Made by a program: the position numbers and the translations under genes | DNA from: Epiperipatus broadwayi | Lineage: Eukaryota > Onychophora > Udeonychophora > Euonychophora > Peripatidae | Direction of reading: 5' to 3' | Length of the DNA stretch: 64,000 nucleotides | NCBI GenBank assembly: GCA_028023455.1 | Contig: JAQFVV010013295.1 | Location: 62,001-126,000 of the forward strand | Shown: positions 47,575 through 60,207 of the stretch, piece after piece | How positions within the stretch are numbered: position 1 is the stretch's first letter | Layout of the letters: every line of letters starts with the position of its first letter | Notes under the pieces: generated by a model | Told to the model about the DNA's origin: nothing | Database searches by the model: none | What the model saw: the letters and a program-made list of their open reading frames with translations, nothing else

Positions 47575-49740
47575 TTAATGAATTTAAAAGAATTGTTCAG
47601 GATGGGAACTATATTAATAGCTCTGATGAGTGTTGGAATAGAATTAAAGAGGGATTCTTGAAAATAGCAAAAAATGAAATAGGTATTATTCGTGCGAGAA
47701 AAACTAAAAGACCTTGGATAACTGAAGGTATGTTGGAAAAGATGGAAATGCGGAGATGGTGGAAGAATGTAAATACTGAGGAAGGGCAAAAGGAATATAG
47801 GAAATTTAATAATGAATTAAGAAGAGAAACAGATTTAGCAAAAGAAAAGTGGTTGGAGCAAGAATGTAAAGAGATAGAAAGGTTTCAACAGATGAAATAA
47901 TATGATCTAGCATTTGATAGAATACAAAGTATTTCTTGGGAGAAAAAGACATGGGTAGCAAGTGAGATTGCGGATAAGAATGGAAGAAGGTTAACCAATA
48001 GTAATGATATATTAAAAAGATGGAAAGAATATATTCGGTATCTGTTTAGTAGAGGAAATAATTTAATTAGTTATGAACCTGAAAATGAAGAAGATGTTGC
48101 AATGGATGATAGAGGTATGGACATACTGCCAGATGAAGTAAGAAAGGCAATCGCACAAATGAAGAATGGTAAGGCTATTGGATTTGATGCAGTACCTATA
48201 GAATTTTTGAGAGAAATGGGAGAATTTACTATGAAGGAAATAGTTGGACTTTGCAATTTGATATATAATAGTGGAGTTTGGCCTGAAGATTTTTTAAGAA
48301 CTATAGTGATTCCAATTGCTAAAAAGAAGAAAGCTGTTAAATGTGAAGAGTATAGGACAATAAGTGTATTGTCTCATGTTTCTAAGGTGTTATTGAGGAT
48401 TTTAACTCAAAGGATTTATGGGAAGGTTGACTATTATATTGCTGAAGAACAGTTTGGTTTTCGGAAAGGGAAAAGCACAAGAGATGCTATTGGTATTGTT
48501 AGGACAATTGCAGAAAGATATATTGAAAGAGATAAAGGAATTGGTATATGTTTTGTGGATTTAGAAAAGGCATTTGATAGAGTAAGCTGGAATAAACTGA
48601 TGTCTATCTTAAGAGATAAAGGAGTATTCTGGAAAGAAAGATGATTGATATGGAATATGTATAATGGGCAAAGAATAAGAGTTAGATTTGGATGTAATGA
48701 GATTGATGAAGTGAATATAGAAAGTGGAGTTAGGCAAGGATGTAGTATGTCACCTGTTTTGTTTAATATTTATTTAGAAGATATGATAAATAATTATTTG
48801 GACTGTGGAGAAGCAAATGTTGGAGGGAGAGTAATAAAGTGTATAAGATTTGCAGATGATATGGCTCTTATTGCTGAGGAAGAAAAGGATCTTCAGAATA
48901 TGTTGAATAAATTGGAAGAAGGATGTATGGCATATGAAATAAAGATTAATATTGAAAAGACTAAGTGTTTATGGATAGGGAGAGATGCAAAAAGACTGCA
49001 AATTGGAATCCATGATGACATGGTGCAGCAGGTGAAGGGATTTAGATATTTGGGTTGTTGGTTGAGTGAGAATGGAAGAAGTGAAGATGAAGTTAAAAGA
49101 AGAATAGCATTGGCAAAGGTGACATTTGTAAAAAGAAAGAAGATATTCTGTGTACCTATGGAAAGAGAATTTAGGAAAAGATTAATTAAATGTTATGTGT
49201 GGAGTGTATTAATGTATGGTTGTGAGACATGGACATTGAGTAATAGAATTAAGAAACGACTGGAAGCTTTTGAGATGTGGACATGGAAAAAAATGGAAAA
49301 AATCAGTTGGGTGAATAAAATAACAAATGAAGAAGTTTTGAAAAGAGTTAATGAGGAAAGAAGATTGATTGAAAGTATCAAAGAGAGAAAGAGAAACTGG
49401 ATTGGACATATACTAAGAAAAGATTATAGTTTAATGAAAGATGTTTTGGAAGGAATGGTGAGTGGAAATAAAAAGAAAGGACGGAAGAGATTGACATTAT
49501 TGGATGATATACGAGATGGAAGGGGTTATGTGGAATTGAGGAAGTGGGCAAGGAAGAGAATGGAATGGAAGAATGGATGAACTGATGTAGTGACTAATCT
49601 CTGGACCTGTCTATTGGACAGACTACTATTGATGATATATAAATTAATACGTATTTATTCTAAATTAAATGTTTTATTATTTCATTTATGATTTGGGAGC
49701 TTATTATATATTTTAAATGGGGGGGATAAGAATTGATTTA
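47575..49740 (+). mobile_element. Non-LTR retrotransposon (LINE), 5'-truncated
   Basis: A 2.2-kb LINE lies in a solo LTR. The endonuclease is missing by 5' truncation near 47575. A 3' UTR of about 150 bp runs to a G tract near 49720. The protein resembles RTE-type or similar endonuclease-RT proteins with a Y-G-C-E-T-W and W-I-G-H-I-L-R C-terminus. It is the best-preserved LINE here and so probably the youngest. Confidence 0.78.
47588..49580 (+). pseudogene. LINE ORF2: linker, reverse transcriptase, C-terminal domain
   Basis: One continuous frame runs from about 47588 to 49580, interrupted only by TAA at 47898 and TGA at 48642. The linker is helical and basic (47658-47900). RT: FRKGKSTRDAIGIVRTIAE (48460), FVDLEKAFDRVSW (motif A, 48553), GVRQGCSMSPVLFNIYLEDM (motif B, 48728), IRFADDMALIAEEE (motif C with catalytic ADD, 48843) and FRYLGCWLSENG (48040 region of the frame, 49040). 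The C-terminus has LMYGCETWTLSNRIKKRLEA (49210) and RNWIGHILRKDY (49392). With only two stops, decay is recent. All catalytic Asp residues are intact. Confidence 0.88.
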
Positions 49741-50606
49741 CATAGATAGCGTTTAGATAATAATAAAATGTAGTACAGATTTACTTTTGCATTAGAATTA
49801 TTCAGTAATTATCATTTACGTTTTCTAATTACTTCATTTGTCAAATAAAGTCCAATGATTCAAATATGTCCGAGGTAAACGGATACGTCTATAAGTGCAT
49901 TATAAATTAATTACAAACCTATATTTTTTTTTTGTGTTATCTCCGTTCATTCCTATAGGTTTTTTCTCCCCACCATGGAAGTGAGTTAGCTTGGGTCAGG
50001 AACCTCGTTAATCGGGAAATATAATTCTCACCGTAACAGTGAGTTTGGCGCTTGAGGTCATCGATAAATTGACGCTCATAAATATATTCTCCCGTAGACA
50101 TTTTTTTTATATTTAGATCTTATTCAAGATATAAAGGCTACTGGAAACTTTTATTCATTTATCTTAAATCCCATTTACGCAACACTTAAAATTTGCATCA
50201 AGTGAACAATACTTGTATGAATAATTCGTATCAGAATTTTCTTTGGTGGGTAATATTTAAATATTACCTACAGGTGTTATGGCGACTAAACAGCCATAGA
50301 AATTCCATCTAGTCTACGGTTTAGCTTACTTGTCTATTTCTTGAGATCTATATTATTTGGTTTAAGTTCACCCATCGGAGATAGACGAGAGAAAGGGGTT
50401 GCCCATAAAACTACAAAACTATGAGTCTTAAATTGAAAACACCTTAATATTTTCAATTCAAGCCCATCAGCTTATATAGTCATATAGGTCTGAACTCAGT
50501 TCAGTACCTATACATTTTGGTGTCTTTGGTTCTTTAATAACCATAGCCACCACTATCCTATTAGGCAGGAATGGTTTTAAGCCAATAAACATCATTATTT
50601 CTTTTA

Positions 50607-51005
50607 CTAAATTTTACTTCAAACATATAGTCGTAAATATTGGAATATATATATATAAGTAGTTTCTAATATGCATTTTGACCAGAACAAGTATCTTCAG
50701 TTAAACTTCCCAATAGACATATATTAGATTATGTATTAACCACTAATTGTTTTATAATAAAGTTATTGTATACATATATTTTATCTTTAATAGAATTTAA
50801 AGTTTATAACTGTTATTAAAGAAATATAATTATTTCTACCCTATTAAAAATGATTAAAGATCATTTGAGTATTTACTGAAAAATTGTTATTTGAAATAAA
50901 CACTAATTGAAAAGTATAGACAATTATAAATTAAGTTTATATAATTTAGATAACCATATAAAGCAATATATGAGTATTGAAGCTGGAAATATAGTACATA
51001 TTTCT
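50607..51005. other. AT-rich non-coding sequence
   Basis: It lies between the F1/LTR nest and repeat B. Nothing supported. Confidence 0.4.
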
Positions 51006-54000
51006 GCTTCACCTAGTGCCAATGTCATCAGCACTAGTCTGGGTTTGAACCCAATCTTTATTAACTGACACCCATCTCGTAATAGGTGGTAGTATATTTT
51101 AAGCAATATTATAATCTTTTATATTTTATTAATCTTATTTTATAATTAAAACTAACCTTTTTATATTAGTTTATTTATTTTATATTTGTAAAAATGTATA
51201 TTGTGTTTATTTTATTAAATTGAATTGAATCCTATATATCTATAAAATCTTACAAATATTTCAAATTCTTTACTAAAGTTCATTTTTCTTCAATTAATCA
51301 GTTGGTAACATTTTATATTTATCTTTTAATCAATGTACATTTGAGAATCAATTATTTAAACAATGTAATATTTGTAAGAAATATTTTGTAAATTTCTATT
51401 TAAGTTTATGTCAAATATTAAATTTGAAAGTCATTGTACCAAATTCCTAAAATTTTTCTGAATAAAATTTACATTTTTGTTAATCTAAATCTTAATTAAA
51501 TAGGCTTTCTTAGTACAATGACTGATAAACTGAATATGCTTGTTGTTGTTTTGTTTTAATTAGCAAATCAACCCTTGGGGCATGTTAATGCAGAATTATA
51601 GATTTCCCTTCAAAGCAGGCACCAACCTCAGAGAACTTCTTAGAGCAATTACAATTGGTGGAGGTCAGTATAGATTGAATCCTATAGATAAAACCAGATC
51701 AAATAAATAGTGGAAATTTTTGATAAGAAGGGATTATTATTGAAAAGAGTTCATTGAAGAGAAGTAATTAGTATATATAGTACATCGTGCAAAGAATGAC
51801 TGGGTTAAAAGATCGACCGTTGCTTTCCGGAGCTCTGTCCCACCAGCTCATCAATGCTATCCAGTGCTTTCAACATCTAGCCTGAGATTTTACTGTGTCA
51901 AGGAAGCCTGAAATGATCTGACTGTATAAATGTCCGTGTCAAGTGATGGAACATCTCCCAATAGGTATATTATAATCTCCAATTTGCTGCAAAGCCACTG
52001 TTTCTATTTTACTTGTTTAAATCAATGTTAATTTATATTTATATTATCTATATCTGTTTATATAACTTAGTTTTAAAATGCATCTTAATTTTTTTCTCTT
52101 AAATTTAAAATCTCAATTCTTATCAAAATCCCACATTATTTTGTTGTGGCAAATTTAAATTAAATTTTGTTGGTTTATTTATAATATTGACTTTCTGAAA
52201 TTGCCAAGTACGAAATTCAATGAGCTATTAACTTTAAATTCTCTCCCTCTTATTTTTCCAGTCAAAATCATTACAGGAGACTTATTTCCCATAAATTAAT
52301 TAATAGAAAGCTCGTTTAGTTTTGTACATCATATTAAAAATTTATTTTGAATGATTGAAATTATTTTAAAAGTATCTTATTAGCACCTCCAATTTTAAAT
52401 AGCCCTGTAATTATTTCTGAAAGAATAAAGAATTTTAGTAAATCAGTTAAGTAAATCTATTACGATTTCTGTAAAACGTATATCTTGAAAGAAAATTGTT
52501 GAAAGCATTTTATCAGTACATGTTTCATACATATATTTTATTCATCAAAAAAAAAATAGTAAAAAAATTTGATGTATAATTTGTTATGCTGTATATTTGT
52601 CAAACTTCACCATCAGTGAGTTTGATATCCAATGCCCCTTCTATGTTAATTAAAGACAATCTCATTTGTAATCTTTGATAAACTATTTAATAACTTATTA
52701 ATAAATGAAATATTTGGAAAGTGGAAAACAATTTATATTCTAAATTTTAATTCTTGCCTTCCCCTTTTATATTATGTTTTATGATTCATTAATGGACTAA
52801 AGCTTCTGGGGACTTTCTATCATGTCAGGGAGCTGATTATTTTAATCAGGAATTAAGTTATTAATTTTGTTAGTGATACATTATCTATCTATATATGTCT
52901 AAGACATTATGTATTTATAGCAACAACCATTCATTTATTATTATTATTTTGCTTTGCTAATTGCCTCTTAGGACCTTTGGAATTTCAAATATGACCAGTC
53001 CAATCTTTCACTTTCCCTCAAAGTAGATGTGGTTAATACCAAGGGATTCTTTTTGGGCATTGCCATTAAGATGTGTATGGGAAGTCCAGCACATCAAAAT
53101 ATTATTATGATTATTTAGAGACATGTTTTGGCTGGAGGGCCAGCATTTCTCATCATCTAGTTGTATTTACTAGGAATTTTCTTTAGCAAAGCCACCCAGA
53201 GGTTCATAACAGACCTCATTTATTTTTGTTGTAATCTATAATAGCATGCTGCCTTCTTCATCATTTTATATTTTTATTTAGAAAACCTGAAATGCTCTCT
53301 GCCATGATGGCACATCCTTCACAAACAAATCCCAATTAATTAAATCTGACTATATGATTGTCAATTATTTATTTAAGAACTACTTTGCTTTCCACACTCA
53401 TTATAGAAAACTGATTTAAATATAATAGTGTTATAAATGCACATCTTTCATATCTTGTTATCTATTTATATTTATATATAAAATAGATTCATTTGTAATC
53501 TTTTAAATAGGGCTAATAATATTTTATTGCTGATTAGTTTTGGCAGAGCAATTAACAAACTTTTACATTGTTGTCAAAGCCACATCAAAATGAATTAAAT
53601 AAAAATAACCAAGTTGTATAAACAAAACCCAACTTATTTTGTAACTAAATTTCTTAATAAATTCCTGTAATATTATTTTAAATAAGCTTAGTTTGTCATC
53701 ACTCCAAATCTCTAAGGTTAATTACTCTATATATTTATAATATTTCCTTGATTTAATTCACTTCTTTATAATGTTGCCAGAAAGAATTATTATTATTATG
53801 GTTCAAACCATTAGTAATCGATGTCCAATCACCTCTGTACCATTCTGCAATTCACTAAATCATTAATTTCTTCTATAAACCCATTATTATTTTGAGTTTT
53901 TTTGTAAACCATGACCTCCAGCTGGGACGGAATAAAATCAAGCACTGCTCGTGTCATCACAAACGTTATCCATTAGTCAGAGAGGCAATAGTTCAGGCAA

Positions 54001-54114
54001 ATAGGTTAAGATTCACCCTTGCCCTGACATCTGTATCTTGTGCATGGTTGGATTCAATGTACTTTTGCTTGGATTATTGGTCTTGTTGAATGAATACACG
54101 ATTTTGACCGGCAC
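51006..54114. repeat. Repeat B, about 3.1 kb, inverted copy of repeat A
   Basis: From GCTTCACCTAGTGCC to TTTTGACCGGCACA this is the inverse of 25304-33225 without the LTR element. At about 52886-52905 (TTATCTATCTATATATGTCT) it shows the empty target site. Subterminal hairpins CTAGTGC/GCACTAG and TGGGTTTGAACCCA lie within 70 bp of the left end. The plus ORF at 53892-54089 is not conserved as coding in repeat A. Classification is open. Confidence 0.7.
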
Positions 54115-57100
54115 AGAGTCTGCGTGCAGTCAATTTATCATTTTTCAAAACCCAGAAAAAAATAAACAATAGATACATCAAAATGATAGAACATAAATCT
54201 GCTAAGCATCTATGCCTAATTCTCTTTTTACAGGGTAAATTGTTCCTGAAAATTACATGTAAAAGAAATTCATGTAAAAAAATACATTGTATATATGGAA
54301 AATAAGATTGGTTCTGGACCTAAGAAATCAATGAAAATAATTAAATAAACCCTATGAAAAATTGTGTTAGAATGTTACATTTTTTGTGTATTATCAAATT
54401 TTTTTTCATACACACTGAACATCAATAAAAAAAATGAGTTATAGGAACATACATTTTATTTGAAAAATAAAAATAATCTGAAAGTGATATAACTTACAAT
54501 GAAACACCCATTGTTTCTAAAACGTTAAAATTCAGAACATATTGTCACTTCCTCATTATAAGTTTTAAAAAATTGAAATAAAAATTATTAATGTAATTTA
54601 TTGGAATTTATTACTTTTATTTCATTTAACTTATTTTTTTTTTTTTAATTTAACAACTAACACATTTGAAAAGAGAAATTGTAGGCCCCTGAAACTGTAC
54701 ATTTATCAAAAATATGGGTGACAGATTGTTTGTTGAGAAAACAGAAAAATACTCAAGATTTTATTAGCTGTCACTATCTGATGATAAAATTATAAATTGT
54801 TACATGATTGGAATACCTTTAATATCACTAAAACTTGCAAAGTATAACATACCATCTATTGATTTTTGGCAAAATTAATAAGCATAAGTTTAAACAAATT
54901 AATCAATTAAATTTAAACAAAATTAATTTTTTTTCACATCAATACCAACAAGGATTTTTAAAAAAATAAAACAAATGTCAAAATGCAAACAAAGATCAAT
55001 ACCAAAAAGGTACTTCCCTTTCAAATCAAAATGACAAAAGCATTATAAAGCAGACAAATAAATTTCTCCATTTGCAGGAATATTGCCGAAAAAGAAATTT
55101 TTGTTTTTAAAATAATGAGAAATCAAAAAATAAAACTTTTTTTTTAAAAATTAGATGATAATAGCAGACATTTTTTTTTTTTACTTTTGTGAAGTAATTG
55201 TGACTAGCTTGACCTCAGAAACAAATCTTTAGATAAACATTGAATTAAAAACATTTACAATTTTCTAAAAATATTTGAAAACCAGGCACTCTTCACAAAT
55301 CTGGAGCTTAATTGTAAGTATAGGGGATTTGAAAGTCATCCCCTATAATCTTCTAAAAAGGAAAATAAATTATTTTATATTACTTACATGAAATTATTTA
55401 GAATTAAAAAAAAAAAAGTTTAATAACAACTTAAGATAATCTAAGAATTACTTTGAGAATGTAAGATGCCTTTTTTTGCTTCTTCATTCTAATCATGAAT
55501 ATGTCTCAGTAGTTCTAATTCCAAAGTACCATTATATTTTTTTTTACAGATTGTGTTATTTTAAAGCAACTCATATAGAAATATATATATATAAATTCAT
55601 GTTATTTCAAAATCATGTAAAAAGAGAATTAGGTACAGTTAAAAGGTAATTTAATAATTATTCATTGAAATACAATACATATAATGTATAACTTAATTGT
55701 TAACTTAATTATATATATATATATACCTGTGTGTGTTTATTGTAATGATTGAAAATAAATCAAGAACCAAAAAATCAACAACCTGCATTTATAAATATTT
55801 ATAATTTATGAGCCTCATGGATATCAGAATGATCACTATGAATAATCTTTTGATTAAACCCACAATTAATTCCTGCCCTCAATTATATTAATCCCTATGG
55901 CAAGCTCATAGCATATACAAAACATGAAATAAAATCATGACTAACTCAGAATACCTTATACCAACAAAATAAAAAGTATGAAATGAAAAAAGATAATATA
56001 TGAGAGTAATAATGAAACAGTACATAATTAGTTAACTTTAAAACAAAATAGCAAAACAAAAAATTAAATAATTACCTGATGGGAGCATTAAAATTCCTTC
56101 CTCGTAAAGTTTTTTATCTTTCATTTTATGAGACTTAAAAAAAATTAATTAAATTTTTTTAAATATAAATATAACCTTATTTTGATAACACTTTAGTAAA
56201 GAGAATAGAAATTGGTTTAAATGAATTATCACTAAAAACTATTCATTCAGACACCATAAGACAATATTTAGAAGGCATGCATAACAATAACAGATATCAT
56301 TTCAATTGACAATATAATCAATTCTCATGGACCTTTGCTTTCATACAAGTTATTTATTTGATTGTTAAAATGTGATTTAACTATGAACTTAAACAAACTT
56401 TCTTTAATAAATATTGATAACATTAATCAGATTTAAATTGGAACGTGAAGAAAACTTTCTTCACTATTCTTTAAAATATTTGTTTCGCTCAATTCATAAC
56501 AAATTTATAAAAATATTTTGTTTATAACTGTTGTCCATGTAAAATATAGAATAAATAAAGTTCTATTTACTTAAATGTATGGCTAGTATAAGCTACTATT
56601 GCATTATATTTACATGATGCCTAATCCTTCTGGGATCTTCTTTGATATTTAAACTAATAAACATTTCTTTTTAAATTAATATTAGAACTCAGGGTTTCTA
56701 ATCCTCACAAGGCAAGTAGTTATTGACATAAATAGTAAACGTCTGTCCTCAATTAATCAAATGAATATAACAATGATAGATAATCATATTTGTTATCAAT
56801 TAAAAATCTATTCAGTGTTAAATTAGATATTAATTTTATTTTTGGAATAATATTGATTTAATATACAAGCTTTGATATTTATTAAAATATACAAGAAAAT
56901 TTTAATATTTTCTAGGTGTATTCATTCATTTATATTTATCTATATTTCCTTGGAAATATAAATAAAAAAATCACACAAACAAATCTGAATATGTTATAAG
57001 TTATCATGCATATTAAAAACTTATATATTGTAACTTTTAGCTTTGCCGGTAAAGCTAAACTTCCAGCCATCTAATTTGTCTAAGTATATATTTTTTTTCA

Positions 57101-58241
57101 ATAAGCTAATTTTTATTATAAATTAATTTTAAATAGGGTTTTATAGTTAAATGCTAAGTCATTTTTTCAGTTATTCTAAGAACTTTTATAAATCTTAATT
57201 ATTTAAAAAAAATATTCGTAATATTTTTAGTTTATTCATTTGAACCCACCTGTAGTTATAAGTGACTTACAATAGTTTAAATTAGAATATATTTTCCTAT
57301 ATAATAATAAGTTAATGTTAAAAGCTAATAAAAGCTAAAGTTATTCTCATATAGCTTCTAGTGTATTAAAATTCAATGTTTAAATTAAACTGTACTAGCA
57401 GCTTAGTTTAATTCTTTTAATGATAAATATTGTTATCTGATTTATTTACTTATAAGAAAGCATTTTTATTTAAATTATTTATTAATAAAATTATGTTTTT
57501 ATTCACAGTAATCAGTATAAAGATTAAGTTAGTGAAAATGAAGTAAAGCTATATTAATTATAGGTAGATAAAGAGTTAATTTATCATTAAAAGTTATTAG
57601 TTATCAATTAAAAGAAATTTCAGGAAATGTGTGTGATTATGCTTGCATTTTAATTTTAACTTTCACTTCCTTGTTTGTAATATTTAATTATCTTTAAATA
57701 TCTTTAATTTTAAATAATAAAGGGTATTCTGGAAAACTTCTCATTTAATTAAGGAGGTATAAAATTATTATAAAAATATAAGGTAAATTAATATTCTATT
57801 CAAAACAATATATTTGTTATGTAATATTTATTTTATTGTAAGAATTTATTTTTAGTTTTGTAAATAATTGTCTTATAATTTAATATTTTTATCTAAGACT
57901 AGACAATATGTAAATGAGTTTCTATTTTTAGCTTTGTTTCTCAGATGCCGAATAAATTTTTAAACTTTAATATAGGTCAAGGTGATTTATAAATGTCAAT
58001 TTTCAATCAATAAAATCAATCACATGATTAGGAATATAAAAAGACATATGGGAAGAGTTGCACACACACACAGGAAGAAGAGGAAAACTTGCTTATTTTC
58101 TTCTCTAATTAATTTTTATTTTTGATTGCAGAGTTAAGCTTTTTTTATATTATAAGTTTAATTATTTTAGTCAATTTTATTTTTGTTGAAATAATGTATT
58201 AGTAAATAAGTTCTAATCCATGTCTCAAAACTTTAAGCTAA
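54115..58241. other. AT-rich non-coding sequence
   Basis: About 4 kb without a recognised gene or repeat. A short hairpin TATAGGGGAT/TCATCCCCTATA lies at 55318-55346. A TA run occurs at 55713-55727. A possible exon near 56090 was examined and rejected. This may be intron or upstream flank of the ACAD10-like gene. Confidence 0.4.
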
Positions 58242-58249
58242 GTCTAGTG

Positions 58250-58508
58250 CAGTGATGGCAAACTTTTTTGAGGAGTGGGTCAAATTTTGTTCATTATTTT
58301 TTTAGTACTAACTCATGGGTCATTAAGTCAATGGTGTCATTTGGAAAGGGGAAGGGGAGGATGGTTAAAAACAACTTTTTTTTGTTCTCATTTTTAAAAT
58401 TCTCTAAAAAGTTTACATTTCCTTTTTATAAAAAATCAATGTGTGGGTCATTTAAAAAGCCTGTGTGGGTCAGTGTCTGACCCATGGGTCATAGGTTCAC
58501 CATCACTG
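58250..58508. mobile_element. hAT-type MITE, 259 bp
   Basis: It begins CAGTGATGGCAAAC and ends GTTCACCATCACTG. An exact 8-bp duplication GTCTAGTG flanks it (58242-58249 and 58509-58516). The interior repeats the motif GTGGGTCA / TGACCCATGGGTCAT. No transposase. The plus ORF at 58268-58480 lies wholly inside and is accidental. Confidence 0.88.
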
Positions 58509-58516
58509 GTCTAGTG

Positions 58517-59268
58517 GGAAGTCCAAAATCTACATTACTTTAAAAAAAAAAAGAAGAAAAAAACATGATAAGTTAAAATAATTACTTTTCTATAACTACT
58601 GAAGTAATTTTATGCAGAGTTAAAACATCATGGAAATTTTTTATAGCTTACTCCACTAATGTAAAAATTTTTATTGATTACCAATTTATTTATTTACAAT
58701 AAATTTTATTATCAATTTAATATTCTTAGGTCTACTAGATTAAGAATGTCAGATACTAGATTTTTCAATATGTATAGTAGTTCTTAAAATTTTAATGACC
58801 TTGCTTAAATATCTAAAGAGATGTTAAAATAGTAATAAATTTATCAAAAGATTTTGAAATATTTTGTCTTCAGCAATGTCTTTGAAATATATTTCAATAG
58901 TATTATATATTAAACAATGGATTTTTCCAGGGTAATGACTGAACTATTTTAATTCTGGTTGTAGGACATTTTTATTAATTTTGAAATGATATTTTAATAA
59001 CTTATCGTAATTATTTATTTATTATCTTCACTTCAGAGTGAAAGATGTTCACTTGCAAACATATTAACTTATGTTTAATACAGGCTAGATAAAAAAATAT
59101 CTCCCAAATTCATAAAAATAACAATTATTAACTTACTCTTTCACTTGAAAATTATTGCTTAAATAATTACATTTGAAAAGTAATATTATATTAATGTAAT
59201 GGATTTATTACTTAAAAATTCATTATTTTTATTTAATTCTTATAAGTGTGATGTCAGCACGTAATCCT
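58517..59268. other. AT-rich non-coding sequence
   Basis: Nothing supported. Confidence 0.4.
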
Positions 59269-59465
59269 TATATAAGGTTATAACCTCAATACATGCACCT
59301 TGAGCGCTTAATTTTAACAAGAGAGACCTCTCCAAATCTTAACACAAGATTTTGTCCCTCTTATCTTTATAAAGTCAAATCATGTGTTAAGATTTGGAGA
59401 GGTCTCTCTCTCATTAAAATTAAGCACTCAAGGTGCATGTACTGAGGTTATAGCCTTATATAAGT
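59269..59465. repeat. Palindromic element, 197 bp
   Basis: It runs from CTTATATAAGGTTATAACCTC to its complement. Arms of about 80 bp include ACATGCACCTTGAGCGCTTA and GACCTCTCCAAATCTTAACAC, around a 35-bp centre. No coding content and no clear target duplication. Confidence 0.68.
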
Positions 59466-60145
59466 ATTTTTATTTAACTACTTCTGGACAAAATAATTGA
59501 CAGTCATATTTGCATTTTGAAAGAAATACAAAATGCTTCACCAATTGTTATTCAAGTTATTCTACAATTAACTTTTGATTACAACCTGCTTTACTGAATG
59601 CTATGCTATTATGAGTGTGAAAGTTATGAATTTCAACCCCGCTCTCTAATAAAACCTGCTCAATTGTTAAATAATATTTCCTAGACCTCATTAGTTAAAA
59701 TATATTTTTCAAGAAATGAATGTAAAGTTAACCTAATGTAATACCAGAAATTACTGGTACAGTATTTAAAATATTTTTTTGCGAAACTGAATGACCATTA
59801 ATATGTTTGTGTGCTTATATTGTTAGGAAATATCTTACTTATAGAAATAGTGTTGAATGCATTTAGTTTTGTATTTCAACAAATGAAAAAAAAATTCTAT
59901 ATTTGCAGAACTGTATCCTGATGAATGGTGAACCCTCCAGGATAGACATTTAATTGTTTAAATTTGGTAAACTGGGTATAAATTTAAATTGTAATTTCAT
60001 GCTTTTTGCAATTTACTATGTATTTGTTTATTATTGTACCAATATCATGGTTGGTACATTTAATAATTTGTCTAAAAATTATTAAAATAAAAGTATTCGT
60101 TAAAAGAAATAGTCTGTAAAAGCTTAAGAGTTTTTTTTAAAAGTA
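59466..60145. other. AT-rich non-coding sequence
   Basis: Nothing supported. Confidence 0.4.
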
Positions 60146-60207
60146 TCATAGCTTCGGCCGGGAAGCAAACCCGCAACCCGGGCAACTGCCTGCAAATGCA
60201 AGGCAGT
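60146..60207 (-). repeat. tRNA-like SINE relic, 3' half
   Basis: On the minus strand it reads from CTGCCTTGCATTTGCAGGCA to GCGGGTTTGCTTCCCGGCC and AAGCTATGA. It matches the anticodon and T-arm half of the SINE at 45924. The 5' half is absent. Confidence 0.6.

Larger units (their letters stand above)
46444..50409 (+). mobile_element. Probable solo LTR, related to the 26503 element
   Basis: It starts TGTAACAGTAGCTGGGTTCA followed by AACCCGGTTACA, a palindrome like that opening the 26503 LTR. Later parts also correspond in order: CCCCGGGGTTTCGTCAGGTA near 47437; a CTCCGTTCATTCCTATAGG block near 49942; GTTTGGCGCTTGAGGTCA near 50045, matching GTTTGGCGCTTGGAGTCA of the other LTR. Without the internal LINE (about 47575-49740) it is about 1.8 kb. 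The flanks ACTAT/ACTAC may be a 5-bp duplication with one change. No internal region or second LTR is present, so recombination to a solo LTR is likely. Confidence 0.65.
46154..50593 (-). mobile_element. F1 retroposon split by a solo LTR
   Basis: The F1 parts are 46154-46443 and about 50410-50593, roughly 475 bp together. Their outer ends are flanked by an exact 13-bp duplication ATTATTTCTTTTA (46141-46153 and 50594-50606). Both ends carry AGCCAATAAACATC as a direct repeat, meaning the F1 unit end is present twice. The hammerhead (46318-46361, minus) has a damaged core (CTGACAA). A 4-kb insertion sits between CCACTTTACTAT and AACTACAAAACTATG. Confidence 0.8.

Noticed and set aside
51006-51040. 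CTGATGA at the end of repeats A and B (minus strand in B)
   Set aside because: It lies in the loop of a CTAGTGC/GCACTAG hairpin and no GAAA with stem II follows.
56080-56140. Possible upstream ACAD10 exon (MKDKKLYEEGILMLPS, donor GTAATT)
   Set aside because: Its open frame ends in phase 1, which would read a stop in the 41909-42068 exon; the phase-0 frame has a stop just upstream. No HAD motif.
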